Shown here one piece after another: positions 54,056 to 64,000 of a stretch of 64,000 bases of DNA (the first letter of the stretch is position 1; the number at the start of each line of letters is the position of its first letter). The stretch lies in NCBI GenBank assembly GCA_022385755.1, contig MU278376.1, forward strand, positions 242,329 through 306,328, written 5' to 3'. Source of the stretch: Trametopsis cervina. Its lineage: Eukaryota; Basidiomycota; Agaricomycetes; Polyporales; Irpicaceae. The position numbers and the translations under genes are program-made. A model generated the notes under the pieces. It searched no databases, had not been told where the DNA came from, and saw only the letters and a program-made list of their open reading frames with translations.

Positions 54056-55786
54056 ATGGCTTACGGACTCTCTTTCCTCGCAGCATCTCTGCTTGTTTTA
54101 TGCAGCGTATCAAGTTCGCTTGCCCAGATCTCTGGGTCGGTGGGCCCTACGACGCCTCTGTCTCAAAAACAGTCCAAGATCTGTAATGTGCTAAACTACG
54201 GCGGCACCGTTGGCTCCAGCGTACGTCATCCCATCCGTGCATCTAAGAGCACCATCACTGACATTGTCTCAGGACATCGGGCCTGCCATTGGGCGCGCTT
54301 TCAGCCAATGTGTCGCCACCGCGACCAACGGCGCCACGTTATATGTTCCTCCGGGTAACTATAACATGCAGACATGGCAGACATTGAACCATGGTTCCAA
54401 GTGGGCTTTCCAACTTGACGGCATCATCACGCGGACCAGTGAGCTTGTTCTTTTGAATTACCTCACTGTGACTCTCGTCTGAACGTTGAGTCTTTAGGTA
54501 CTACTGGAGGCAACATGATCGTGATCCAAAACGCGAACGACTTTGAGTTCTTCTCGAGCACCAGCAAGGGTGCCATTCAAGGAAATGGCTACCAATGCCG
54601 GAATGCTGGGTGAGATTCTTATTGCTACACGGCGACAATACGTGATGCCTAACGAGGAGAAATTAGACCTCGTCTCATCCGTGTGGTAACATCGACAAAC
54701 TGGTCTATGCATGATATCATCTTGGTCGACTGTAAGCATGCGCGTTACGCCCGCTGAATTATTTATCGAACTTCGGTCGATAGCTCCGGAGTTCCACCTT
54801 GTTATTGAAAACGGGTCGAACGGCGAAGTATACAACATGGCAATCCGTGGAGGGAACCTAGGTGGTTCCGACGGAATCGACGTCTGGGGTAAGTCATTGC
54901 CCCTACAAAATTATATTTTACTCACAGACGTTCCACAGGTCAAAACTACTGGATCCATGACATTGAGGTGACAAACCGAGACGAATGCGTCACCGTCAAG
55001 TCTCCCGCTAACCAGATCCAAGTCGAGCAAATCTGGTGCAACCAGTCGGGCGGGTCTGCCATAGGATCGCTCGGGACAAACACGTCGATCCAAAACGTCC
55101 TCTACCGGAACGTGTACACGAACGGCGGCAACCAGATCTTCATGATCAAGTCGAACGGTGGCTCTGGGTTCGTGCGGAACGTCCAGTTGCAGAACTTCAT
55201 CTCGCGCGGGACGGCGTACGGGTTGAACGTAGATCAGTACTGGTCGAGCGAGTCTACCCAGGCCGGCAACGGTGTCCAGCTTAGCAACATCGTGTTCTCT
55301 GTATGAATATTTCCTCCTTGGTATTGTTTTGGCATTTCTGACAGTCACCCTGCACAGAACTGGGACGGCAGCGTCGTGGACGGCGTGAAGCGCTCCCCCA
55401 TCCAGATCCTCTGTGCGGACGGCGCGCCATGCACAAACATGCAGGTCCAGAACGTGCGATTGTGGTCGCAGACGAACCAGGCGACGAACAAGTGCAGGAG
55501 CGCGTACGGCAGCGGCGCGCCATGCCTGAAGAACGGTAGCGGGGGCAGCTACTCGCAGGTGACGACGACGATCACGCAGCCCGCGGGCTTCACTCAGCCA
55601 CCGACGATGAGCGGGGATTTGTCCGATGGGTTCCCGACGAATTCGCCGATTCCGATCCCGTAAGTGCTCTTTGCGTTCTTACGATCGTGCTTGGGAGCGT
55701 GAGGACTGATGGTGTACGTTTGCAGGACGATCCCGCCGCAGTTCTATCCTGGCCTGAACCCAATCAAGCCATTGGCGTCGCACTGA
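54056..55786 (+). CDS. secreted GH28 rhamnogalacturonan hydrolase
   Basis: Secreted pectinase with a right-handed beta-helix, expected to cleave the rhamnogalacturonan I backbone. [24 protein letters not shown] is the signal peptide. [11 protein letters not shown] and a [12 protein letters not shown] motif open the mature protein. Catalytic strands show [10 protein letters not shown] and [11 protein letters not shown] (acidic residues), then [13 protein letters not shown] and [13 protein letters not shown]; the GSLG and MIKS variants, in place of the GHG and RIK of polygalacturonases, point to the rhamnogalacturonase subgroup. Seven or so introns. The last exons include a low-complexity [20 protein letters not shown] tail. 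All strands seem present and no break is seen after splicing. Regulation by pectin-derived sugars would be expected but is not visible. Confidence 0.92.
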
Positions 55787-57463
55787 GCTTCTGCAGGAAG
55801 ATCGTCGTGAGATTCTAAGAATGTATGTATAGGTACAAAGTATGTGAGTTACCGGGAATAAGCCTATACTGTACGCGAGGGCTCTCAATACAATTCAACG
55901 AAAGTTAGATTGCGCTATCCTCACTGACTTGATCTCCCCGACATGGTTCCCACCATCCGCCGTCCAATCATCTTTACTCAGTACATCAAGTGTACCGTTG
56001 CGTGCAAGCAGGTCCGTATACATCGTTTCCGAGGAGCTCTGCGAGACATGACAACACACCATCGACACATCGTGCACATCTTCGTCCGAGGAAACGATCT
56101 CGCAGCCCCTGGTTGCACCCCTTGACCTTTGACTAATACGCCCATCGCGGGGAACCGAGTCGTCGTTCCCGGTCATTGACCTACCTCCGGATTTATGGTT
56201 TGTAAGCACCAGCGGTGCGCGCCCCGCCGGGCTCGGACAAGTAGCAGTGCTCCAATGATGCAACAGCAACGCGGTGACAATCGTAGCAGCGTACAATGAG
56301 AGCCGGCGACAGTGGTTGAGATCAGCCTCAGTTTTGTGCGACACGTAGACGAACTGACGATCACTGGACGAGCAACAAGACTCACACGAAAGTCTTGCCA
56401 AGCTGGGGTGTTGCCTCTTGCGACGGCTACAACGTGTGCACATCAATATGCGGAATACGAGCATGCTAGCCAGCCGCAACGTATCAACGGGGTGTTATAT
56501 CTGCTTTACGCCGCCTGATTCTTGGCCTCTGAAGAGAGTGGAAGGATGGACTGCATCAATCTCAGCCAAGGCACAGATCAGATTTCTGCCAGCCTTGTTA
56601 GGAGATGCCGCTGTATATTGAGCGATCGACCACTAGCGAGGACTAGTAGTATGGTCAAGGAGGTGTTTTCATTAAAGCACGATATGGTCAAATATCTGCA
56701 TGAACGTTATCATGCTTATGAATGCTCTTTCCCAGCTGATGTTGCGAGGTGATTCCAGTGAGGATCCAAGGACCGTACTTTCTTGCGGGAAGCTTCCTTG
56801 TCAGATGTTGTGTACACATCTCAATAAGCATATAGAGTCAGCGTGGCATTCCGAGCCGTACCTGTCGCCCGCGTGAACCCCAAGGGCAACGCCTTGCTGG
56901 CGTTAGGATATGTGCTTCTTCCCTTCTGGCCGCGGCGGCAGCGATACGGGGCTTCTTCCGTGTTACATTGCAAGCACAGGAGCACAGCAAAACTCAATCC
57001 TCCTTCACGAGCTTAGGTATTTCAGACTGGGGTGATCGTGTGCATGAAGGAGGCTGAACATCTTGGCTCGGCAGGAGGCCAGACCAAAAGAGTGGATGTC
57101 CGTGCCGCGGCTTCGGAGCCAGGAACAACGTATATGAAGTGTCCGGGGTCCCAGGGGTAGGTGGCTTGCAATATTCTGTTTGCCCTCGAAAAGCACACAC
57201 TCTCCGGTCTGTACGACCTCCACGACCTCCAGCCCGCTTGATCAATACGCGACAACCTCTAGCTACTCGTCCACACCCTTCTACCATCTGGTCACACTTG
57301 GACGGAACGTCAAACATCACGAACATTGACTTTTCTCAGCCGGGCCCCAACACCATCAACCGGCGCAGCATAGCATAATAAGCCAGACCGCAAAGGACTT
57401 GCTTTATTCTTTTCATCTTGTGAAGCTTCTGCAGCAGTTGCCTGGTTATAGGCAATCGACACG
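55787..57463. other. spacer between GH28 and the FHA-RING gene
   Basis: Mostly without a recognisable gene. A minus-strand frame from 56,464 to 55,895 (MLVFRILMCTRCSRRKRQ...) is listed separately. The region 56,500-57,460 should hold the FHA-RING promoter. Confidence 0.4.
55895..56464 (-). CDS. possible hypothetical protein, 189 residues
   Basis: An intron-free frame, convergent with GH28. It has a basic, Cys-rich start, one hydrophobic stretch (LYAATIVTALLLHH) and an acidic tail with SSDEDVHDVSM. No family is recognised. Length is slightly more than chance would give at this base composition, so support is weak. Confidence 0.22.
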   Translation of the reverse strand: MLVFRILMCTRCSRRKRQHPSLARLSCESCCSSSDRQFVYVSHKTEADLNHCRRLSLYAATIVTALLLHHWSTATCPSPAGRAPLVLTNHKSGGRSMTGNDDSVPRDGRISQRSRGATRGCEIVSSDEDVHDVSMVCCHVSQSSSETMYTDLLARNGTLDVLSKDDWTADGGNHVGEIKSVRIAQSNFR

Positions 57464-59242
57464 ATGGAATCGCTGGCAGCAATAGGGAACTCGGAATCAC
57501 CGCCTGCCCGCCAGTCCATTCTCGGCAGCTTCCTGCGAGGCAGACCTCGCGGCGTGTCACAATCTCATCCTTCGCCTCCACCACCACCTCCACACGACCC
57601 CAACTCGCGAGACTCACCGCCCCCTCAACAGTCTCCTGACACCTCTGGTCACCGACGACGACCGGCGGCCATCCAGCCATCTGTCTCCCAGAGCCTCCAA
57701 CCGTCAGCATCGGCAGCGGCAGGTGGCGCTTTCTCACAGATGTTACGCAGGCGAAGATCCGCGGGCGCGCTCGCCTCCAACGTCCCCAGCCAGGTCCCCC
57801 AGGTCGTCCTCGTCGCAAGGACAACCGGAGGTCTGCCCAGTGGCTCCTCTAACCACAACGGTACGGGTACTGGACACAACAACGTCGGCAATGCGTCGGC
57901 GGTACAACATCGCATCCGCCTCGTGCCGCATCTAGACTCACGGCGGTCACTCAAGTTCGAACCCATCGTGAGGGACATTCGCGAAGGCGAGCCAGCTCTC
58001 CGGATCGGACGATTCACCGATCGGTCTGGCCTGGGGTTGGCGGCTGCAAACGCACTCGGCTCGAACAAGCTCGCCTTCAAGAGCAAGGTCGTCAGCCGCG
58101 CACATGCAGAAATTTGGGTGGAGAGCGGTGGGAAGTTTTTCATTCGGGACACGAAGAGCAGCTCGGGAACGTTTCTGAATCACGTACGACTCAGCGCGGC
58201 AAACGCGGAGAGCGTACCGAGTGAGCTGAAGGACGGAGACCTGTTGCAGCTGGGTGTCGACTATCAGGGAGGGACGGAGGACATTTACAAATGCGTAAAG
58301 ATCAAGATCGAAGTAGGAAGGGAGTGGCAGGCGCATTCTAACCCGTTCAAGTGAGTACCCAAGGGAAGTTGGGCTCAAGATAGGGTCACTGATCGCGCGA
58401 TAGCACAAATGCACTTAAACAGCTCAAGGCGATTGCAATCCCTCAAGCCCCTGCAGCAGCGGGGAAGAGGCCGACCATCTCAGCCAAGTCTGCCCTACCG
58501 GACTGTTGTATCTGTGCGTATAGACTCATTCATATCGTCCATTACAGTGCTAATCGTATACATAGGTCTCTTCGCCGTTACAATTCGCCAGTCTCTATTC
58601 ATTGCACCATGCTCGCACGCTTTCCACTACAAATGCATCCGCCCGCTGCTCGATCAACACCATCCCGCCTTCTCCTGCCCTCTCTGCCGTACATTCGCCA
58701 ATCTCGAAGAAGACGTCGAGGTTGATGTCGAGCAAGACGACGAAAGCATAGGAGACTCCTCAGCCATCATCGCGTCAGTCGCCGCTGCGGCGACGCCTGT
58801 GGCAACAGCAATGGTGTCTACCCCAGCGTTGGGGCACGGTGAACACAGCAGAGAACGGCATGATGCCGGTGCCGAGACCGAAGTGGAGCAAGACGTGAGT
58901 GGCACTCGGCTGCCCGCCAGCATCCGTCGCCGGCCCGCTGGCTCGTTTCCAACCACGGAGATCGTGGACCTGACAGAGGACGCCGACGAGGAGATGCTCG
59001 ACGCCGTTGCGTTGCCAGCGCTGCCTGAAGATATTATGGACGATCTCGACGAGTCCGGACGACGCGATCTAAGCGTGTCCCCCATCCCGGGAAGAAGCAA
59101 CCGCTCGGGCTCCGCGGAACTCCTGTTCGAGCCTGATGCGGAGGCTGGCGGGAGCGGGGATGCTGACGGAGGCGCTAGCGGCAGTGGCAGCGACAGCAGT
59201 GGGCACGGCGACGGCATCCTGAACAACAAGCGCAAGCGGTAA
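57464..59242 (+). CDS. FHA-RING ubiquitin ligase, Dma1/Chf1 type
   Basis: E3 ubiquitin ligase with the Dma family layout. Exons 57,464-58,350, 58,404-58,513 and 58,566-59,242 total 1674 nt, 557 residues. A Pro/Ser-rich N-terminus of about 140 residues precedes the FHA domain (about 150-280), with LRIGRFTDR, KVVSRAHAEIW and IRDTKSSSGTFLN, the phospho-Thr binding loops. The RING domain (about 330-385) is CCICLFAV, PCSHAFHYKCI, CPLC. The C-terminal part is acidic (DVEVDVEQDDES) with SIM-like VDLTEDADEEM and a Ser/Gly-rich end with basic NNKRKR. In yeasts Dma1 restrains SIN/mitotic exit and Chf1/2 act in the spindle checkpoint and septin control. The partner Spg1-type GTPase is also in this window. 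The acidic extension with VDLTED is longer than in yeast homologues. Confidence 0.9.
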
Positions 59243-60689
59243 CAGTCCCGGTTCGCGATATTCTCATCACTTTGGGCCGCAAGTCGTCCCTTGCGTGTTT
59301 GTGGGGTTTTATGGCGATGTTCCAACACATCGGCGTGTTTTCTCCTTCCTAGTGCCACATATTCTTCTTGTCTAGTACGTACTCTTGCAGAGAGAGGGTT
59401 GAGCAGACCTACGGCCCTGGCTCCGCGTAGTCTACCACCCCCTCTCGTTACTTCATTGCCCCAGCTGTTGTTTTCTATACATCCCATGTTGCTCTCGAAC
59501 ACTTTCTCCCTGTCACCTTTTTACGTGTTTCGTGACCTCCTCCCTTCCTCCTTTCCACCCCATCACACCCCGGATCTTGTGTGTACATTATTTGTTCTGC
59601 TACGGTGCAGTAATATTTCATTCCAGATAGCCTCCAGACCCTTGCGCCCGGCATCCATCATCATGTGTTACTCTTCTCTTCCCTTCGGTGTGCCGCGACG
59701 AAGCAGCTGCATTCACTCATCTCCGTCCCGAGGTTCCGTGCGGAAGGCACGAGCGACCCACGTGACGTCTTCATTTTCTGGTTTTACGTTCGGGGGATCC
59801 TTGCAACTTTCACCGTCGACCAAGAAAGCTCGGGCACAGCGCTTTTCGGATGAAAGAAATATAACATGGACCAGTCTTGCAAGTCATCGCTAACAAACTA
59901 GCAGCTATGACAGACTGACATAGATGTCCATCTCGCAAGCGGTCAGGACTACGGGAGGTATGGAAATGTGCTTTTGTGCCAGCCTCTAACGAGAAATAGT
60001 GAGGGTGAGTTCTTTCTCTGCAGTTTAACCCTCGCTATCCGCTATACTGGAACTCTAATTGTTAGCTGCATATAGTCTGCATATATGCACGTTCCCACTT
60101 CGTGCCGACTTGCCAACCGCTGCGAGGCTGTCACACCCTTCGGATGACATCCGATACTGCGGCTGGCATGCATGTAGAACGTTTGGCAACCGTGCAAGAC
60201 AACTGCGTTATTGTGGCTGACTCGCATTGACAACCACACATTCTGCGGCTGACGATGTTCGATGTCAGCCGCCTTGGGCGGGCTCACAGCCAGCTTCAGG
60301 TGCGTCTGTGAAAGAATCTTCAGTTCATAGCAAGTAGCCTGCATCCCTCAGAGGATCATGGGCTGTGCCCGTAACCCGATATGCCTATCAGAAATGAATC
60401 TGGACCTATTGAAAGCTGAAATCTTCTGCGCAGCGTGCTCGGCGTAAACGAATACATCTTTCTACCGCGTCAGCCCAAGAACCCCGCCGATGTCAGCGAC
60501 CAGGAGAATCGTACAGCGTACAGCGCATGCTCGATCGTTAGAATTTGGGCTGACGAATCTGGCACTGGTTGACGAGAAGTACGATCGAGCTTCTTGTCAG
60601 TTCTGTCAGCTTCGTCAACCTCGCCAGCCTCGTCAACCTCCTCCGCCTCCGCATTCGGGTTCAGTATAAATCTCGACCTCGTTCTGTCG
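59243..60689. other. spacer between FHA-RING gene and repeat copy C
   Basis: Pyrimidine-rich from 59,450 to 59,620, perhaps a long 3' UTR. CGATCG occurs at 60,532 and 60,582, the second within a sequence like the array near copy B. A TATA-like tataaat lies near 60,665. No gene supported. Confidence 0.4.
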
Positions 60690-62431
60690 AATCCTCAGGC
60701 CGCCCCTTCTCTCTCAACCACCACCGTTCTCACCTTCGATCCGCCCCCGTCTCTGTCCCTCTCAGCTAGCAACTCGAGCGTGCTCTTGTTCTTTGTTTTC
60801 GACAATCCACCCACCAGGTCATCATGTCGACCATGATCTACCTCTATCACTGACACCAGCTGCTCTCGTCTCATCGACTGTTCATCGTCGTCATGGCGCG
60901 GTCAACGTGCACTTGCGGTTGTCGATAGTCAGCCACCACCACATCCACCAAGTATACCCAGTTATCTCAACGTGATTCCGCCTTCTCGCTCGGACACCAC
61001 TTCCCTCTCCGAAGCTTTAGCAAGTATTGCACTCAGCACCGACACTCTATCAAGCAGCCATTCCTTGCATCGAAGCAACTTTCAGCATCCTCCCATCTCC
61101 CAACGGGTCGCCTCTTGGTACGTAACTCGAGGTTGGCCCCAGATGAACGGGAACGATGATCGAGCATCTCTGGACCTCCGACCACGGATTAGGTCGTAGT
61201 CATCCGAAGAGTCTTTCATCCTCTTTAGAGGTTGTCTGCAAGTCTATTCTGTGTTTGGCGTTCGCTGCTTCTGGCGTATCAGTGAGTCTCAGTGTCCGAA
61301 TTCCCTTCGTTACGTCGGCTGACAGTATCTACATAGCCGCTCTCTGCTTTATTCTGTTTCCGCTTCTGACTTGGATCTGGATTCTCCGACGACACTCTGG
61401 AATCTCAATATCTCTGGTCGCCGCTCATGGATACTCTTCTTTGCGTTCGTCTACTCGACGGTCTACTGTCAACATGCACTCTTGGTCACTGTTCTTGCAC
61501 CGCGGAATCTGAGCCTCGCGAACTCACGCTCTGCACCCTTGTCATCTTCACTATGGACATCTGCCGACCTGATGCATCTTGCTGCTGACCCTTGACTACC
61601 TGAACGCAATAGCGGACATCCTTGCGACTGAAATATTTTTTATCTGGGCTTTACCTGCTAGATACCATCTTTCGTCTGGCGTTCGTTCTGCGCCGACACA
61701 GATACCTTCAAGTGGTCTCAACTATCCTCTCCCTGCTCATACATCGACCGTGTTCTCAGTACGCTCGTCAACGATACTGGGCTATCATTGGTCTCGACAA
61801 ATGCCCTTGCGGTTATACCGTCGTTCATGTGAGTCCTCTCTGGATCGCGTACCATACCATCCTGATGTTTATCCTCAGTCTTGGATTCAGCCAACCTTCG
61901 TTAACATTCAACAACCTCACACTCGTTTTCGCAACCCTGACTCGGACACTCACGGAAGCCTTCGAAGCAAGGGACGCTGGCACGTCCTGTTGCAGACATG
62001 GAGACCTTCGTTCATCCGCGGCCTCTTTTTTTTTTCTTCCTTCTATTGTTATTTTTGGTTCTTAGGGATGGATATGCGAGGGATTCGGAGAGGAGTAGGG
62101 GCGGCGGATGCGGTACAACAACATTGTCATTGGAGAACCCCAAGGTATTCGTGTGCACGGCTCATCCGTCAACGAAGTGGGTATCTTGGGTTATCTGGTG
62201 TTCAATGTCACCTGTATTTCGGCCATTCTTCCGTCTCAACTTCACCTCCGATGGGATATCAAGACTCGACGCTTGGAGGAGGGAGGATAAAGAGTCGCAG
62301 TGGATGAATATCGGGATCGAGCTGGGAGGCTGGCGCATTGTTCTATGCCACGCCTTCGGATAGCAGTTCGGCACTGGTATTGGTTTGCTTAGAATACCTG
62401 TCTTCTTCACTTGTGGTTGCGGAGTCTAAAA
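60690..62431 (+). repeat. dispersed gene-like repeat, copy C (inverted)
   Basis: Third copy of the 1.8-kb element, in the opposite orientation to A and B. A TATA-like cagtataaatc precedes it. Conserved parts are SSVLLFFVFDNPPTRSS, the DSQPPPHPPSIPSYLN / IPPSRSDTTSLSEALASIALSTDT exon, hydrophobic segments ALCFILFPLLTWIWILRR and YFLSGLYLLDTIFRLAFVL, and the intron gtgagtcctctctgg to tatcctcag. Stops interrupt the large exon after LMHLAADP. A 9-T run near 62,028 adds to the variation. Most similar to copy B at its 3' end. Confidence 0.6.
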
Positions 62432-63896
62432 TCTCAACCTTGTTTGCTGGAAGTGCGATCGTCCTCATGAGTACTTGGAATTGCATATCATCACCCACTA
62501 TCCCGCTCGTGTGACACAAACATGGATACACACGCCTCTGAGGAAATGAGTGCGCCCAATACGGTTTGCGCATATAGATGATCAACCAGTAAATGAGATA
62601 GGACATACAACAAATGATACGATGGGAGAATCAGACGGAGTAGGGGTATGTTGTTGACACCCAGCGAGCAAACTAAAGCCAATAAATTAGCGCAGAATTG
62701 TTAGGTCAACCGCCGACTCCGAGCCTGCTTGCCCGCATCAGCAAAACGGCATATCTGTCTGGGTCGTCTGGTGGGTCTTATTCAGACATTCAGACCATTC
62801 AGACAGACCATCTGGAATCATGAGGTTCATCTCTGATTCAGGTGCTATGTTCTGATTACAGAGTGATCAAGTGTCAGCTCAGACTCCAGGGATTCAGGCA
62901 TTCAAGTGCAGTCAGATATATTGAGAAGGGTATTCTAACATAGTGTAACTACAGTACAGACATGTTATTACTGATATACATATTATAATATTCTGTCTGG
63001 AAGCCCAATGAGCTCAATGATTGCACAAGAGGTAAGGAGGGGCGTGCAGTCCACAGCAACATCTGTGCAGTGTCAAATAACAGTGGTGACCAGGACAAGC
63101 AAGTTGTGAGAGTGGGTGGCGGCACAGGATGCAAGGAGGGCAGTCAAGTTGCCTTCAGAGAGGTAGCCAAGCAAGATGAACATGAAGCAAGAGTTAGCAA
63201 ATGAGGGTGGCAGCAAGGTGGACAGCGACAAGAGATTGGTGTACAAGAACAACAAGCGGGCGGGGGTTGTGCACGCGAGGGGCAACGAGAACAGGTGCAT
63301 GGCCGTGCGGCAACGAACACAGGGATGGCAGAGCAAATGACGACAGCAGCAGAATGCACAACGAAGGCAGCAGAGGACGAGGAAGGAGATGCAATGGGCA
63401 ACAACAACAGTCACAGTGGCAAACAAAGGCAGCGGCGGCGTGAGCGACAAGGAAGGCGGGCAACAGCACAAGATACGAGCAGGGCGGGAATAAGAAGGGC
63501 GAGGAGGGCAGCGCTGGGCGAGCGGGCAGCAGCAGGGTCGACGACGAGGGCGAGAGTGCGAGTGTCTGGTCAGAGAGAGTGTCGGGTGTACAAAGTGGAC
63601 GGCGAGAGGCAAAATCTGCAAGGTAAAATGTGATCGTGATGGCAACGCATCCTATTAAAACTCCGCTGACCTACCGTTCCAGCTCTGGGTGGTCTGGAGG
63701 AGGGGCGCCTCAGGCCGTTATTGCCGTGTGCAGAATAGTTGGCGGAAGCGCGCGGCGACGTCAAAACTTGTGCAGGCTATATCTCGCCAACGATGCGTCG
63801 TAAGACCATGGGTGTGTATATAGAAAGACTCGTCTAGTTGTACTCTACAGCCCCATGTACTCAGATTTCCAAAATATGAACTTTGAGGTTTGACCC
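62432..63896. other. spacer with a purine-rich low-complexity tract
   Basis: No supported gene. From about 63,060 to 63,640 the plus strand is rich in A and G with few T (repeated gcaaca, gcagca, gagg units), so every minus-strand frame looks Ser/Cys/Pro-rich and open; I take these as artefacts of composition. Confidence 0.45.
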
Positions 63897-64000
63897 ATGC
63901 CTCCTCGCTGCCATCAACAGCAGCCCTCTCCTCGTCTTGATCCATTACCATCATGGGTGATTGAATATGTTAGAAGTAAGCATGAAATCAACATACCCGT
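63897..64000 (+). CDS. possible 5' end of a gene running off the window
   Basis: A frame beginning MPPRCHQQQPSPRLDPLPSW and open to the last base, 34 codons. A TATA-like tgtatatag lies near 63,813, about 80 nt upstream, a suitable distance. Nothing in the sequence identifies a product, and so short a frame may be chance. Confidence 0.25.
   Translation, partial: MPPRCHQQQPSPRLDPLPSWVIEYVRSKHEINIP

Noticed and set aside
59291..59893. 200-codon plus-strand frame after the FHA-RING gene
   Set aside because: Pyrimidine-rich composition of a likely 3' UTR, no recognisable protein pattern.
63073..63645. 190-codon minus-strand frame rich in Ser, Cys and Pro
   Set aside because: It is the complement of a purine-rich low-complexity tract; other frames there are equally open, and no domain or start context supports it.

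Overview
The window reads as nuclear DNA of a filamentous basidiomycete, most likely a wood-decaying agaricomycete of polypore type. Almost every gene is cut by short GT-AG introns of about 45-70 nt, and intergenic spacers are compact. The gene set is typical of such fungi: class I cellobiose dehydrogenase, GH18 chitinase with a chitin-binding tail, GH13 and GH28 enzymes, MYND-finger paralogues, and an FHA-RING ligase. I see no bacterial operons, CRISPR array, rRNA, tRNA or autonomous transposon.

Left part (1-20.4 kb): the 3' part of a catalase gene, a secreted chitinase (minus), an Spg1/Tem1-type septation GTPase, a cellobiose dehydrogenase, a short-chain dehydrogenase (SDR1, minus), repeat copy A (minus), a small four-helix membrane protein (minus) and the mitochondrial succinate dehydrogenase iron-sulfur subunit (minus).

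Middle (20.9-39.5 kb): a MYND protein, two tandem alpha-amylases, SDR2 (paralogue of SDR1), a C2H2-type zinc-finger protein, repeat copy B, and two adjacent aldo-keto reductases that both end in a predicted membrane helix.

Right part (39.9-64 kb): an unrecognised Ser/Pro-rich coiled-coil protein, profilin, two more MYND proteins flanking a disordered single-exon protein whose start codon lies in a perfect inverted repeat, a hemerythrin-like protein, a rhamnogalacturonase-type GH28, a Dma1-type FHA-RING ligase, repeat copy C, and a purine-rich low-complexity tract.

The window is shaped by local duplication (amylases, aldo-keto reductases, SDRs, MYND genes) and by a dispersed, decaying, intron-containing gene-like element present three times. 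That element, and the array of CGATCG sites beside copy B, are the least explained structures. I do not see a clear new biosynthetic or defence system. Exon boundaries were placed by eye from splice signals and reading frame; gene spans are firmer than individual introns.
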